DNA from: Roseivirga echinicomitans
GTDB taxonomy: Bacteria; Bacteroidota; Bacteroidia; Cytophagales; Cyclobacteriaceae
DNA length: 64,000 bases
Direction: 5' to 3'
Assembly (NCBI RefSeq): GCF_001592935.1
Contig: NZ_LRDB01000023.1
Span: 310,001-374,000 of the forward strand
Shown here piece after piece: positions 8,544-18,137 of this stretch. Numbering within the stretch: the first letter of the stretch is position 1; every line of letters starts with the position of its first letter. Made by a program: the position numbers and the translations under genes. The notes below the pieces were generated by a model. The model saw nothing but the letters and a program-made list of their open reading frames with translations, had not been told where the DNA came from and made no database searches.

Positions 8544-10907
8544 TTAAAAATCTATCACCACACCAAAGGTCGGAATGGTAGAGCCGTTATTGGTATCTGG
8601 AATTTCAATCAGATTTCGTGGCATAGTGACTTCACCATCATCATCTAGATCCAGGCCATACTGAGGTGCTCGGGGCAATTTACTTCCCAGCAGGTTGGTC
8701 ACTTCAATGTACAAATTGAGTGACCATTTACTGTAGTTCCATTTCTTATCAATCCTAATATCCAAAGAATTATAAGCTCTTAAGCGCTCATCCCCAAGTC
8801 TATCATAGTCATTAATTATGGTTGGGTATGAATCTTCGGTAGCCTCAATATCCACAGGAACAAAAGGGGCTTTACCCAGAAAACGGTTCCGAATCCCTAG
8901 TTCCCAGTTATTATTTAGTTTATAACCACCCGTGAAGGTTAATAAATGACGATTATCCCATAAGGCTGGGCGATAACCTGTATCATTCAAGTCGGTATAT
9001 TCACTCCAAAAAAGGGTATAGGCCAAAATGCCGTAGAATCGTTTGTTAAGCTTTTGCTGATATAAAAACTCCGCTCCATAGGCACGTCCTTTCCCTATGC
9101 TAGAAATATTCTCGCTACCAAACACTTCGAAATCACCACCTAAATTAGCCAAAGAAACTCCGTCCCTAATGGATACAGGGTAATTTGCATAGCGCTTGTA
9201 GAACCCTTCAATCGTAAATCGGGTAGACAACCTAGGCAAGTACTCTAAGCCCAATACATAATGGTCCGTTCGAATGTAATCGGCATCTTGGTTCACAAAC
9301 TCACCTGCATTATTCTGGAAACCCAAAATGGTGTATGGAGGTATCTTAAAATAGCGACCGGCAGCAGCATTAAGCGTAAATTTTTCAGACAACCGATAAG
9401 CTAAGGAAAGCCGAGGAGAAAGGTGTGCGATGTCATTAAAGCCATTATCGGTAAATGAATCAGCATCATTCCTGATTCCAAATGAGGCTTCTAACCTATT
9501 GTCGAAGAATGTTCTGGCAGCCTGTATAAAAAGCCCATACTTAAAAAAGTCAATCTCAGAATTAAAATTAAGCCCATTATCGTTATCAAAAGTGGTGTTC
9601 TCATAAGCCGACTTTTGAAGGTTTAAGCCAAAAGACAATGACCAATCACCCAAAAATTTAGTGGCTTCAATCCTTAATTTTTGCTCGGATTCTCTAGAAT
9701 TATTACTGAACAGCAAGCCAGTTTCATTGATGTTATCTTCATACCTCACAAAATCATTATTCAACACATTTGCACTAAGGGTTGTCCTTAAAAAGCCATT
9801 GTTCATCTTATGCCTCCAGCTGAAGCCCAATGTGGAAGTCCATTGTTTGATAATGGCAATTTGATCTAAAGTAGCTTGCTGTTCTTCAGTAATGTCATCG
9901 GGAGTGTTTACACTGAAGTCATCAATAGAGCCTACTCCAATCAATGAGATCTCATTCTTATCATCAATCTTATGATCTACCTTGTATTGATAATCCCAGT
10001 AGTCTGGTAAAAACGGAAGGTCAATCAATTTGAAAAGGAACTGTAGGTAAGATCTTCTAGCAGAAATAATAAAGGTAGTTTTCGCTTGCTCGTCTTCTTT
10101 AGGCAAAACCAAAGGCCCTTCAAAAGTCAGTGCGGCTTCGCTGGCGCCAAGTCTAAAATTGAGGTTCCTGTTACGTGAGTTTCCGTTACGCTGATTAAAC
10201 TGTAAGACCCCAGAAAGGGCATTGTCATACTTGGCGGAAAACGAGCTGGTGCTCAACGTTACATCTTCGATAAACGATACATTGAGTAAACCCACTGGCC
10301 CACCAGCACTACCTTGAGTAGCAAAATGATTGATATTAGGAATCTCAACTCCATCTAAATAATACACGTTTTCGCTAGGTGCTCCTCCTCTGATGATGAT
10401 GTCGTTTCGAAAACCTACTGAACCAGAAACGCCAGGCAAAGACTGAACTACTTTAGCGATATCGTTATTTCCGCCAGGATAAGTAGCTATTTCTTCTCTC
10501 GAAAGGCTCTGGATAGAGTTCGGATTCTCTATTCTAGAGGGGAAAGGACTGGCCGTTACGACTACTTCCCCCAACTCATCCTCGATCTCTTCTAGCTCAA
10601 AAATCAATTCGGCATTACCGGCAGAACGGACAATCACATTGAATTTAACCTGAGGTTTGAAACCTACAAATCGCGCTTCTACTTTATAGGTTTGTGTGGG
10701 GACCTTCTCAATTTTAAAGAACCCATTCGCATCTGTAACAGCACCCAAACTGGTTTCTGCCAAACTCACCGTAGCGCCAATCAATGGTTGTTGGTCTTTG
10801 GCCGAATAAACGTAGCCTTGAAGTGTTGTTTGTGTTTGCCCGAAGAGTTGAATAGAAAAGCTTAAACCTAAAAGAAGGAAAGCATAAAAACCTGACTTCA
10901 TAATCAT
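8544..10907 (-). CDS. TonB-dependent outer-membrane receptor
   Basis: A 787-residue outer-membrane active transporter. A signal peptide ends near LFGQ. A carboxypeptidase-D regulatory-like domain follows (about residues 27-110: LQGYVYSAKDQQPLIGATV), then the TonB box/plug start GEVVVTASPF, a plug with IIIRGGAPSENVYYLDGVEIPN, and a 22-strand-type barrel. Unlike SusC it has no SusD partner, so it resembles a siderophore, metal or small-molecule receptor. ATG 10907 is used; ATG 10901 is equally possible. The gene begins 3 bp after the pseudouridine synthase stop. Confidence 0.92.
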   Translation of the reverse strand: MIMKSGFYAFLLLGLSFSIQLFGQTQTTLQGYVYSAKDQQPLIGATVSLAETSLGAVTDANGFFKIEKVPTQTYKVEARFVGFKPQVKFNVIVRSAGNAELIFELEEIEDELGEVVVTASPFPSRIENPNSIQSLSREEIATYPGGNNDIAKVVQSLPGVSGSVGFRNDIIIRGGAPSENVYYLDGVEIPNINHFATQGSAGGPVGLLNVSFIEDVTLSTSSFSAKYDNALSGVLQFNQRNGNSRNRNLNFRLGASEAALTFEGPLVLPKEDEQAKTTFIISARRSYLQFLFKLIDLPFLPDYWDYQYKVDHKIDDKNEISLIGVGSIDDFSVNTPDDITEEQQATLDQIAIIKQWTSTLGFSWRHKMNNGFLRTTLSANVLNNDFVRYEDNINETGLLFSNNSRESEQKLRIEATKFLGDWSLSFGLNLQKSAYENTTFDNDNGLNFNSEIDFFKYGLFIQAARTFFDNRLEASFGIRNDADSFTDNGFNDIAHLSPRLSLAYRLSEKFTLNAAAGRYFKIPPYTILGFQNNAGEFVNQDADYIRTDHYVLGLEYLPRLSTRFTIEGFYKRYANYPVSIRDGVSLANLGGDFEVFGSENISSIGKGRAYGAEFLYQQKLNKRFYGILAYTLFWSEYTDLNDTGYRPALWDNRHLLTFTGGYKLNNNWELGIRNRFLGKAPFVPVDIEATEDSYPTIINDYDRLGDERLRAYNSLDIRIDKKWNYSKWSLNLYIEVTNLLGSKLPRAPQYGLDLDDDGEVTMPRNLIEIPDTNNGSTIPTFGVVIDF

Positions 10908-10910
10908 CTG

Positions 10911-11618
10911 TTACCTGTATTTCTTTAGGTGTTTGTATAACACCTGCATATCCTTAGGGTAATCTGCTTTTACAGTAATTTGTTCAGAAAAATTATTGAA
11001 AGAGAGCGCGTAAGCGTGGAGTGCAAAACGTTGGATCACGGGTCTTTCCTCCTCTTCTCTTTTCAAATTGAATTTTTTCTTGAGCTGCGAAAGAAATAAC
11101 GGTTTTCCACCATACATTTCATCATTAATGATTGGTGCCTTTAAAGTAGCCAAGTGAATTCTGATTTGGTGCATTCGACCAGTGATAGGTCTACACTCAA
11201 TCAGTGAATTAGCCTTAAAATTCTCAAGTGTTGTGAAATAGGTTTCGGCTTCTTTCCCCTTTTCTTTATTAATCACCACAATCCCCTTATCCAAAGGCAA
11301 AATGGACAGCGCTACTCGTTCTTCTCTAAACTCAGTAAGCCCATCCACAAAAGCATGGTAAACTTTGTTGATGTTCCTTTTTTCAAACTGAATAGAGGCA
11401 TGACGGTAGGCCTCGGGCCCTTTGGCCAACAGTAGACAACCGGAAGTATCTTTATCTAATCTATGACAAACCGAAAGGTGTTCTGAATACTCTTTAGCAA
11501 GTTTTTGAACATTTTTCGGGTCATTTCGGTCATCGAGTGAAGCCATGTGCGCAGGCTTATTAATCACCAAAAAATGATCGTTTTCGTAGCAGATTAAATC
11601 TTCAAATATAATTTTCAT
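10911..11618 (-). CDS. RluA-family RNA pseudouridine synthase
   Basis: A 235-residue enzyme that isomerises specific uridines in rRNA or tRNA to pseudouridine. The catalytic box HRLDKDTSG (Asp55) and the second family motif RPITGRMHQIRIHLA are both intact. There is no N-terminal S4 RNA-binding domain, so it is shorter than RluC/RluD. The target base cannot be told from sequence. It lies between the histidine kinase gene and the TonB receptor gene on the same strand. Confidence 0.9.
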   Translation of the reverse strand: MKIIFEDLICYENDHFLVINKPAHMASLDDRNDPKNVQKLAKEYSEHLSVCHRLDKDTSGCLLLAKGPEAYRHASIQFEKRNINKVYHAFVDGLTEFREERVALSILPLDKGIVVINKEKGKEAETYFTTLENFKANSLIECRPITGRMHQIRIHLATLKAPIINDEMYGGKPLFLSQLKKKFNLKREEEERPVIQRFALHAYALSFNNFSEQITVKADYPKDMQVLYKHLKKYR

Positions 11619-11644
11619 GAATGGGTAAAGTCTGGGTAATGGGC

Positions 11645-12730
11645 TTAATCCTCAGATTCAAATTCGTCATCCTCTGTCGAATCTAAATCTTCTTCTTTCG
11701 ACAAAGGTAATTTAAAACTGAATGTAGACCCCTTCCCAAAGGTACTTATCACCGATACTTTGGAATTATGGGCTTCCATAATGTGTTTCACAATGGCCAA
11801 ACCTAGGCCCGTTCCACCTTTTCTGCCTTTAGATCGGCTTTTCTCCACCCTAAAGAAGCGTTCAAAAACTCGTGATAAATCTTCTGGGGGAATGCCCATT
11901 CCGGTATCTCTCACCGACACGGTTACATGGCCCGAGGAAACACTAAAACCAAGGATTATCTCACCCTCATCGGTATACTTATTGGCATTGGACACCAAGT
12001 TAGTCAACACTCGATAAATCTTCTCCGAATCGGCATACACGAAAATGGGATGGTTGTACTCTTGGTCGAAGCCAATATACAGCCCCTTCCTTTCTACCTT
12101 ATTCTCAAACTGATCTAATACTTCAGAAGCCATTTCAAGGATGTCAAAATGTTCAAAGTGCATTTTGGTTTCTCCTAATTCAATTTGAGAAAGGGTAAGT
12201 AAGTCATGAATCAGAGCGTCTAGGCTGTCCAAGCTTTTTGCTGCCCTTTTTAAAAACTTGATTCTTACTGTGCTGTCATCAATTGCACCATCCAAAAGCG
12301 TATGCACAAAGCCCTGCGCAGCAAACACTGGTGTCTTTAATTCGTGGCTTACATCTGCTAAAAACTCCCTTCGGAAAGTTTCCACTTTTTTAAGTTCCTC
12401 AATCTCTCTTTGCCTACCCATAGCATAGGTGAAGATCTCCTGATTGATCCTTTTTAATGGATTAAGGTGTTTACGCTCTTCTTCCTCTTCGATAAATGAA
12501 AAGTTCTTCTTTCGGATTTTATTAAGCACCTCATAAATCTTACTGATTTCCTTAAATACCAGAAATTCGAAAGTAACGTAGGTGAAAATATAAGTGGCCG
12601 CAAACGAAATCAGGCCCCCAATAATGAGTGCCTGAACTGGTACTTCTGAAACCAAAGACAGAAATGCTGTGGTAATAAGACCTACAACAAAGGCCAAAAG
12701 CAATGCAACTGCCTTGGAATTAAAAAGCAT
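11645..12730 (-). CDS. PhoR-like sensor histidine kinase
   Basis: A 361-residue membrane kinase with two N-terminal helices (about residues 7-27 and 33-58) and almost no periplasmic loop between them. Then come HisKA with H129 in VSHELKTP, the N box NLVSNANKYTDEG, and the G boxes DTGMGIPPED and GGTGLGLAIVKH. The C-terminus is acidic. Without a periplasmic sensor it probably reads a membrane or cytoplasmic cue, as PhoR does through the Pst complex. It starts two bases after the regulator gene ends, so the two form one unit. Confidence 0.93.
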   Translation of the reverse strand: MLFNSKAVALLLAFVVGLITTAFLSLVSEVPVQALIIGGLISFAATYIFTYVTFEFLVFKEISKIYEVLNKIRKKNFSFIEEEEERKHLNPLKRINQEIFTYAMGRQREIEELKKVETFRREFLADVSHELKTPVFAAQGFVHTLLDGAIDDSTVRIKFLKRAAKSLDSLDALIHDLLTLSQIELGETKMHFEHFDILEMASEVLDQFENKVERKGLYIGFDQEYNHPIFVYADSEKIYRVLTNLVSNANKYTDEGEIILGFSVSSGHVTVSVRDTGMGIPPEDLSRVFERFFRVEKSRSKGRKGGTGLGLAIVKHIMEAHNSKVSVISTFGKGSTFSFKLPLSKEEDLDSTEDDEFESED

Positions 12731-12732
12731 TG

Positions 12733-13419
12733 TTAATTAGATTCAAACTTATAGCCCACCCCTTTGACGGTAGTGATGTATCCATCTCCTATTTTCTCGC
12801 GCACCTTTCGGATGTGAACATCCACAGTTCTGGCCAACACATACACATCTGTTCCCCAGATGTTCTGCAATAAGTCATCGCGACTGAAAACTTTGTTAGG
12901 ATTTTGAGCAAGGAAATAAAGCAATTCGAACTCCTTTTTAGGAAGCGTAAATTGGTTGTCAAGGATCGTTACCGTGTAACTGGTCTTGTCAATCGTAAGA
13001 TCTCCAACGGTTACTTTTGGTGTAGATTTTCCTTTCTTTTCTTTTCTGAAATGAGCACTGATTCGGCTCATTAATGCGCGAGGCTTAATTGGCTTGGTGA
13101 TGTAATCATCGGCACCAGCATCAAATGCGGCCACCTCAGAATATTCTTCAGCCCTAGCCGTCAGGAAAGTAATATGAGCATTCACCATTTCAGGGAGTTC
13201 CCTGATTTGTCGGCAAGTTTCTACTCCATCTTGGTGGGGCATCATAATGTCTAACAAAACCAATTCTGGCTGAAATGCCTTTGCGATTTGCACTCCTTTT
13301 TTGCCATCTTCAGCTACTTTCACTTCGTAGCCCTCTTTTACAAGGTTGTATTTAAGTAGTTCAAGGATATCCGGATCATCGTCTACCACTAGTACTCGGT
13401 GGTTTTGCTTAGCACCCAT
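12733..13419 (-). CDS. OmpR/PhoB-family response regulator
   Basis: A 228-residue regulator with a receiver domain (VVDDDPDILE, phosphorylated D57 in LLDIMMP, K in YITKPIKP) and a C-terminal winged helix (LPKKEFELLYFLAQNP to VKGVGYKF). Partner of the kinase directly downstream. PhoB-like by layout; the regulated genes cannot be told from this window. A -7 box lies 38 bases upstream of the ATG. Confidence 0.94.
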   Translation of the reverse strand: MGAKQNHRVLVVDDDPDILELLKYNLVKEGYEVKVAEDGKKGVQIAKAFQPELVLLDIMMPHQDGVETCRQIRELPEMVNAHITFLTARAEEYSEVAAFDAGADDYITKPIKPRALMSRISAHFRKEKKGKSTPKVTVGDLTIDKTSYTVTILDNQFTLPKKEFELLYFLAQNPNKVFSRDDLLQNIWGTDVYVLARTVDVHIRKVREKIGDGYITTVKGVGYKFESN

Positions 13420-13456
13420 AATTCAAAAATTAGTATTTACCTCGGTTCGATATGGG

Positions 13457-13464
13457 CAAATATA
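13457..13464 (-). promoter_or_regulatory. -7 box of the two-component operon
   Basis: Read on the minus strand this is TATATTTG, an exact TAnnTTTG. A TTG occurs 17 bases further upstream (13482-13484), slightly closer than the preferred 19-base spacing. Confidence 0.5.
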
Positions 13465-13501
13465 TCTAAAATTTAAGAGCCCAATCTTAAAAAAAGCAGA
13501 T

Positions 13502-14311
13502 TTACTGAACAATCGACAACGGATGTCGCAGGTTCTTTACACTCTTGACGTCAACTTCTAAATAGCCGACAAATATTTTGGCTTGAAACTTTAAAGGGAT
13601 CTTATTTAGGTCGTCCGACAACCACACCTTTAAAGTGTTATCTTCTTCAAAAAGACCGTCCTTTTTCATAATCGGAACCAGAATCAAAGCATTCACCTTT
13701 CCCAGTTTAGTTTTCACTACTTCCCTACCCATAAACTTAATACTAAAGGGCTTTTCCTTGTCATCAAAAAAGGTATTGATGGTGATAATCTCACCGACCT
13801 TAATTTTATCGAAATCAATCATCCGCAAATAATAGTAACCACTCACCATGTCCTGCATTTCGTTGGTGGTCATATCATGCTCAATTTTTTCTTTGAGTTG
13901 CCTGTTCTCTTTCTCAAGCTTGGCCACAGTCACTCTCTTATCACTCTGATCGAAATAAAGGATTTCATTTTTACGGAATCGACCTTCAGAAATAAAGCGA
14001 TAGAATTGATGAGGCACATTACGTGTTGTATCAAAATAAGTACCCCAGTTATCTCTCACTGGCGAAAAGAAATCAAAAAGTCCTGATGTGTTTGCAAAGA
14101 CATCGATTTTGAATGTCGGCCTGCCTTTCATGGTATAGATAATGTCACTAATCTTCAACTGAGCTTCTGCAGCTTTTATAAAACCAACGGTCGCTTTTAA
14201 CTCAATTTCTTCACCCGGATTAAAGGGCCTTTCCTTGGCTAGCAGATAACCTTGAGCGGTCATTTCTAAAGAAAGAGTCGTTAAGAAAAATATGAGGAGT
14301 AAGTGCTTCAT
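13502..14311 (-). CDS. Secreted DUF3108 protein
   Basis: A 269-residue protein with a signal peptide, from ATG 14311 (an in-frame ATG also exists at 14344; the later one gives a cleaner signal sequence). The mature part begins with LLAKERPFNPGEEIEL, then YYLRMIDFDKIKVGE, FFDDKEKPFSIKFMGREVVKTKLGKV and VWLSDDLNKIPL, the usual landmarks of DUF3108. Family members are envelope beta-rich proteins of unknown role. It lies downstream of the aminopeptidase gene on the same strand. Confidence 0.82.
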   Translation of the reverse strand: MKHLLLIFFLTTLSLEMTAQGYLLAKERPFNPGEEIELKATVGFIKAAEAQLKISDIIYTMKGRPTFKIDVFANTSGLFDFFSPVRDNWGTYFDTTRNVPHQFYRFISEGRFRKNEILYFDQSDKRVTVAKLEKENRQLKEKIEHDMTTNEMQDMVSGYYYLRMIDFDKIKVGEIITINTFFDDKEKPFSIKFMGREVVKTKLGKVNALILVPIMKKDGLFEEDNTLKVWLSDDLNKIPLKFQAKIFVGYLEVDVKSVKNLRHPLSIVQ

Positions 14312-14358
14312 TCCATTTTTTATACTCCCTTTGACAAACGCCATACCAAAAACTCAGA

Positions 14359-15393
14359 TTATAGTGAAGGATACTTTGATTTAAGGTACTCAAGATAACG
14401 TCTTAAATCACCTTGATACTTCAAGTTTAATTCGTCCCGCAACACTTGTTGCTGTGAATTATACCTTAAATAAGACATAAAAAACGTATTATTCGGGACA
14501 TAAGTCTCAAAAAAATCTTTATACACTTCCGACTTGAAATCTAGCAAACCAAAGTCCGTTCTGATCTGATCAATTTTATTTTTCTTCAATTCCTTTTTCT
14601 CCGCTATTGGCAAATCCTTCACGGAAGTATAAAGCGAATCTAACGATTTAGCAGCCTCTAGAATATAGGCTTTGAAGAGTTCTTCGTCTGCAATTTCACT
14701 TTGGTATTGAAGCACTTCTGGAGCACCTTCTCCATATTTAGAACTGAGATACATAACGGCTCCCCTGTCGCCAATAAACGAAGCCAAATTTTCATTGAAG
14801 GTAACTGAGTCTTTCACGAATAAAGTGCCGTGCGTAAGTTCATGAATTAATAAGCTTGCCAAATCTCCTTCAGAGCGATTCAGCATATTGGAAAGAATAG
14901 GATCTTTGAACCAACCCAAAGTAGACCAGCCCCCAGCAGTTCTTAGCCCTACATCTAAACTATCTTTCGCTTTAATTTCATTGGCCAAGTCCACCGCCTT
15001 TTGCCGATCGAAAAATCCTTTATAGGGAAAACTACCTACAATTGGGAACTTCCAGGTTTTAGGAGTGAAGCTGTAGGGGTCGCAGGCCGTCACCACATAC
15101 ATGGATGCTTTACCTTGCTGATCAAATATCTCAGTGTAATTTTCAGAGTAATTAACCCCAAGCGAATCGAAAGCAAAAGATCTGATTTGATTTACCAAAA
15201 GTGCCTTTTGCCTAAGCGAGTCTGGAGTAGATGGATTAGCAATAAACTCATCTAGCGGAACCGTATTATTCACTACATGTAATTGCCCTTTCAGTTGAAA
15301 TAAGCCATATCTGATCAACTGGAAGTTCCATATGCAAAAGACGATGATCAGTGCGACCACTCCTAAACCAATCCTTTTTAACCACTTCTTCAT
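14359..15393 (-). CDS. Predicted zinc aminopeptidase (PF10023 type)
   Basis: A 344-residue membrane-anchored peptidase with one N-terminal helix (about residues 8-24). HELTH (184-188) gives the zinc-binding HExxH, and FNENLASFIGDRGA (199-212) supplies the third zinc ligand (E201) and the family signature. PF10023 proteins are predicted aminopeptidases exported to the periplasm. The active-site residues are seen directly; substrate specificity is unknown. Confidence 0.85.
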   Translation of the reverse strand: MKKWLKRIGLGVVALIIVFCIWNFQLIRYGLFQLKGQLHVVNNTVPLDEFIANPSTPDSLRQKALLVNQIRSFAFDSLGVNYSENYTEIFDQQGKASMYVVTACDPYSFTPKTWKFPIVGSFPYKGFFDRQKAVDLANEIKAKDSLDVGLRTAGGWSTLGWFKDPILSNMLNRSEGDLASLLIHELTHGTLFVKDSVTFNENLASFIGDRGAVMYLSSKYGEGAPEVLQYQSEIADEELFKAYILEAAKSLDSLYTSVKDLPIAEKKELKKNKIDQIRTDFGLLDFKSEVYKDFFETYVPNNTFFMSYLRYNSQQQVLRDELNLKYQGDLRRYLEYLKSKYPSL

Positions 15394-15439
15394 ACCAAAT
15401 ATTCACACGAAAATAAGCCTTATTTATTGAAAAGTTGAG

Positions 15440-15470
15440 TTGTGAATTGAAACCATTCCCACTATCTTCA
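15440..15470 (+). promoter_or_regulatory. Possible recA promoter
   Basis: TTG (15440-15442), a 20-base spacer, then TATCTTCA (15463-15470), two mismatches from TAnnTTTG. No LexA-like palindrome was recognised here. Confidence 0.4.
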
Positions 15471-15502
15471 CAAACTATTCTGAACAAAATACCCAATCAA
15501 TA

Positions 15503-16531
15503 ATGAGTGATAAGTCTGAAAAATTAAAAGCATTACAATTAACCATAGATAAACTCGAAAAGTCATACGGCAAGGGTGCCGTAATGAAACTGAGCGATGA
15601 TAAGGTGGTTGATTTGCCTTCTATCTCAACCGGTTCTTTGGGATTAGATATCGCCTTAGGAATTGGTGGAATTCCTCGCGGAAGAGTCGTTGAAATATAT
15701 GGCCCAGAATCTTCTGGTAAAACTACCCTCTCTATGCATTGTATTGCAGAAGCACAAAAAAAGGGAGGGTTGGCCGCTTTTATTGATGCGGAACATGCAT
15801 TTGATAAAGGATATGCTGAAAAGCTAGGTATTGACACTGAAAACTTACTCATCTCTCAACCAGACAACGGTGAGCAAGCCTTAGAGATCGCTGAGCATCT
15901 TATTCGCTCTGGAGCCATAGATATTATTGTTATTGACTCCGTAGCCGCCTTAGTTCCTAAAGCGGAGCTTGAAGGAGAAATGGGTGATAGCAAGATGGGG
16001 CTACAAGCCAGATTGATGTCTCAAGCCTTGAGAAAATTAACTGGAGCAATTAACAAAACAGGTTGTTGCTGTATTTTCATTAACCAGTTGAGAGAAAAAA
16101 TTGGTGTAATGTTCGGAAACCCAGAAACGACTACGGGTGGTAACGCACTAAAATTCTACGCCTCTGTAAGGCTTGATATTAGAAGAATTGGGCAGATTAA
16201 AGAAAGTGCCGACAATATTCTAGGTAACAGAACCAGGGTTAAGGTAGTGAAGAACAAAGTAGCACCTCCGTTCAAAGTAGTTGAGTTCGATATCATGTAT
16301 GGTCAAGGAATTTCTAAGGCTGGTGAAATAATCGACATTGGTGTTGAAATGGAGATTGTGAAAAAGGCAGGCTCTTGGTTCTCCTACAATGGCGAAAAGC
16401 TTGGTCAGGGTCGTGATTCTGTTAAATCCTTAATTGAGGATAATCCAGAATTAATGGACGAGTTGGAAAGAAAAATCAAAGCCAGAATTAATGGTGAAGA
16501 TGTAGCTGAAGAAAAACCAGCAAAAAAATAA
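15503..16531 (+). CDS. recA: Recombinase A
   Basis: A 342-residue RecA of standard length that forms filaments on single-stranded DNA for strand exchange and recombinational repair. Walker A is GPESSGKTT (67-75). [19 protein letters not shown], the L2 loop [30 protein letters not shown] (in part) and a lysine-rich C-terminus are all present. It is followed by a strong terminator. Confidence 0.98.
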   Translation: MSDKSEKLKALQLTIDKLEKSYGKGAVMKLSDDKVVDLPSISTGSLGLDIALGIGGIPRGRVVEIYGPESSGKTTLSMHCIAEAQKKGGLAAFIDAEHAFDKGYAEKLGIDTENLLISQPDNGEQALEIAEHLIRSGAIDIIVIDSVAALVPKAELEGEMGDSKMGLQARLMSQALRKLTGAINKTGCCCIFINQLREKIGVMFGNPETTTGGNALKFYASVRLDIRRIGQIKESADNILGNRTRVKVVKNKVAPPFKVVEFDIMYGQGISKAGEIIDIGVEMEIVKKAGSWFSYNGEKLGQGRDSVKSLIEDNPELMDELERKIKARINGEDVAEEKPAKK

Positions 16532-16546
16532 GCCCCGTTAAAAAGT

Positions 16547-16585
16547 AAAAAGGCCGAATCGCATCATGCAATTCGGCCTTTTTTT
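16547..16585 (+). terminator. Bidirectional terminator between recA and the ABC permease
   Basis: AGGCCGAAT (16551-16559) pairs with ATTCGGCCT (16571-16579), with A residues before and seven T residues after. It suits both converging genes. Confidence 0.88.
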
Positions 16586-16604
16586 ATGTCTTAGTACGGA
16601 GTAA

Positions 16605-17849
16605 TTAACCCGCCCTCATGGCCTCCACTGGATCTAATCGAGCTGCTTTGGCAGATGGCACTATTCCAGAAACCACACCAATCACAGACGATACTACTAC
16701 ACCAAGCAATATATTTTTCATACTCAGCGAAATCTCAAGTCCGCCTGCTGGAATAAATGTGAGGAAATACACAATCAAAACTCCAGTTGCTCCCCCAATA
16801 AGGCAGAGGAAGATGGCCTCGAATAGAAATTGAAAAAGTATAAAGTAGTTCTTAGCTCCTAGTGATTTTTGAATTCCGATGATCTTGGTTCTCTCTTGTA
16901 CCGAAACGAACATAATGTTCATAATACCGAAACCTCCTACTAGAATTGAAAACCCACCGATAATCCAACCTGCGTAGCCAACAATATCAAATACTTGCCC
17001 GATAGCATCCGCAATAGCCTCTGGTCGGTTCAAGGCAAAGTTTGATTCTTCTTTTGGCTTCAGCCCCCTTACTTTTCTCAGCATTCCCTCCATTTCATTT
17101 TGAAGTTCCACCAAGCCAATATCTTCTACATAACCTTTAGCGGCAATCGAAGGACTCACACCAAACCTGCCCACATAAAACATCTTAGTGAACATTTTAT
17201 AGGGAATATAGATTCTTTCGTCACTACTTGGCGTACCTAAAAGACTTTTTCCTTCTTTGGCCAATACACCAATAACCACCAATTTCTGACCTCGGCTCGT
17301 AATGCTTTTACCAATTGGAGATTCAAAGGGAAATAAGGATTTAGCCACCTCATCACCAATAATAGCCACGTTTCGCCCGCTTTCAATCTCATTTGCTGTA
17401 AAATAGCGACCATTAAGAATATCAACCTCATATACATCTTTATACTCGTTACTAATTCCATAGATGTTAATACTGTTGATACTACTACTTTTATACTTCA
17501 TGGTGCTACTTCGAGTACCAAAGAAAGCTACATGACTGGCGTTCTTTAAGTTCGATTTTAAGAATTCGAACTCATCATAAGTATTTGAAGGCCTTCTGAA
17601 ATAGATATAAAAAGGAACATTGGGATCTCGCTGTACAAAATTCATTTTATCAACAGTCACCACATTTGACCCTAAAAAGGAAAAGCTGTCTTTGATATTC
17701 TTCTCTAGTGAGTCCACTACAGTAAACACCGCTATAATTAGCATGATACCAATAGTTACCCCCAATAAGGAGAGCATTGTTCTAAGTAAGTTGGTTGACA
17801 GTACTTGCCAAGCAAACCTAATGCTTTCTCCAAGTAGCTTTAAAAACAT
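16605..17849 (-). CDS. MacB/FtsX-type ABC transporter permease
   Basis: A 414-residue permease from ATG 17849 (a GTG at 17855 is less likely; MFLKLLGES is the usual N-terminus of this group). One helix near residues 20-42 is followed by a large periplasmic MacB core domain (about 45-260) and three C-terminal FtsX helices (about 280-305, 330-360, 375-400). Landmarks are LRTMLSLLGVTIGI and FGIMNIMFVSVQERTKIIG. Such permeases couple a cytoplasmic ATPase to envelope substrates. No ATPase gene is adjacent. Confidence 0.9.
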   Translation of the reverse strand: MFLKLLGESIRFAWQVLSTNLLRTMLSLLGVTIGIMLIIAVFTVVDSLEKNIKDSFSFLGSNVVTVDKMNFVQRDPNVPFYIYFRRPSNTYDEFEFLKSNLKNASHVAFFGTRSSTMKYKSSSINSINIYGISNEYKDVYEVDILNGRYFTANEIESGRNVAIIGDEVAKSLFPFESPIGKSITSRGQKLVVIGVLAKEGKSLLGTPSSDERIYIPYKMFTKMFYVGRFGVSPSIAAKGYVEDIGLVELQNEMEGMLRKVRGLKPKEESNFALNRPEAIADAIGQVFDIVGYAGWIIGGFSILVGGFGIMNIMFVSVQERTKIIGIQKSLGAKNYFILFQFLFEAIFLCLIGGATGVLIVYFLTFIPAGGLEISLSMKNILLGVVVSSVIGVVSGIVPSAKAARLDPVEAMRAG

Positions 17850-18064
17850 TCCCACGTGTTGCGTATTTTAAATTAGTGACTTCTGTAGTTTCTTAACAAA
17901 CGCAAAGAATCGAAAAAAGTAAACAGCTATCAATGCATTTTGGTTAAAAAGATCATTCTTGTTCTTGATCGGGTTTTTGTCCGCCTGAATGGCCAGACCT
18001 TTTACCTCTAAAATGAGATTATCAAAAGCTATTGGGGGTTAGACAATTATATACTCCCCTCACC

Positions 18065-18095
18065 TATGACACTCAGTCATTTATTATTATCTTTG
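18065..18095 (+). promoter_or_regulatory. Bacteroidota-type promoter of queA
   Basis: TATG (18065-18068), a 19-base spacer, TATCTTTG (18088-18095). The -7 box is exact and the -33 box has one mismatch. The queA ATG is 42 bases further on. Confidence 0.7.
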
Positions 18096-18137
18096 CCAGC
18101 TATTTGAAAAAACGCAATTAACGCTAGTAAATAAAGA

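Noticed and set aside
15475-15852. 125-residue minus-strand frame over the recA start
   Set aside because: Shadow of recA in the other strand.
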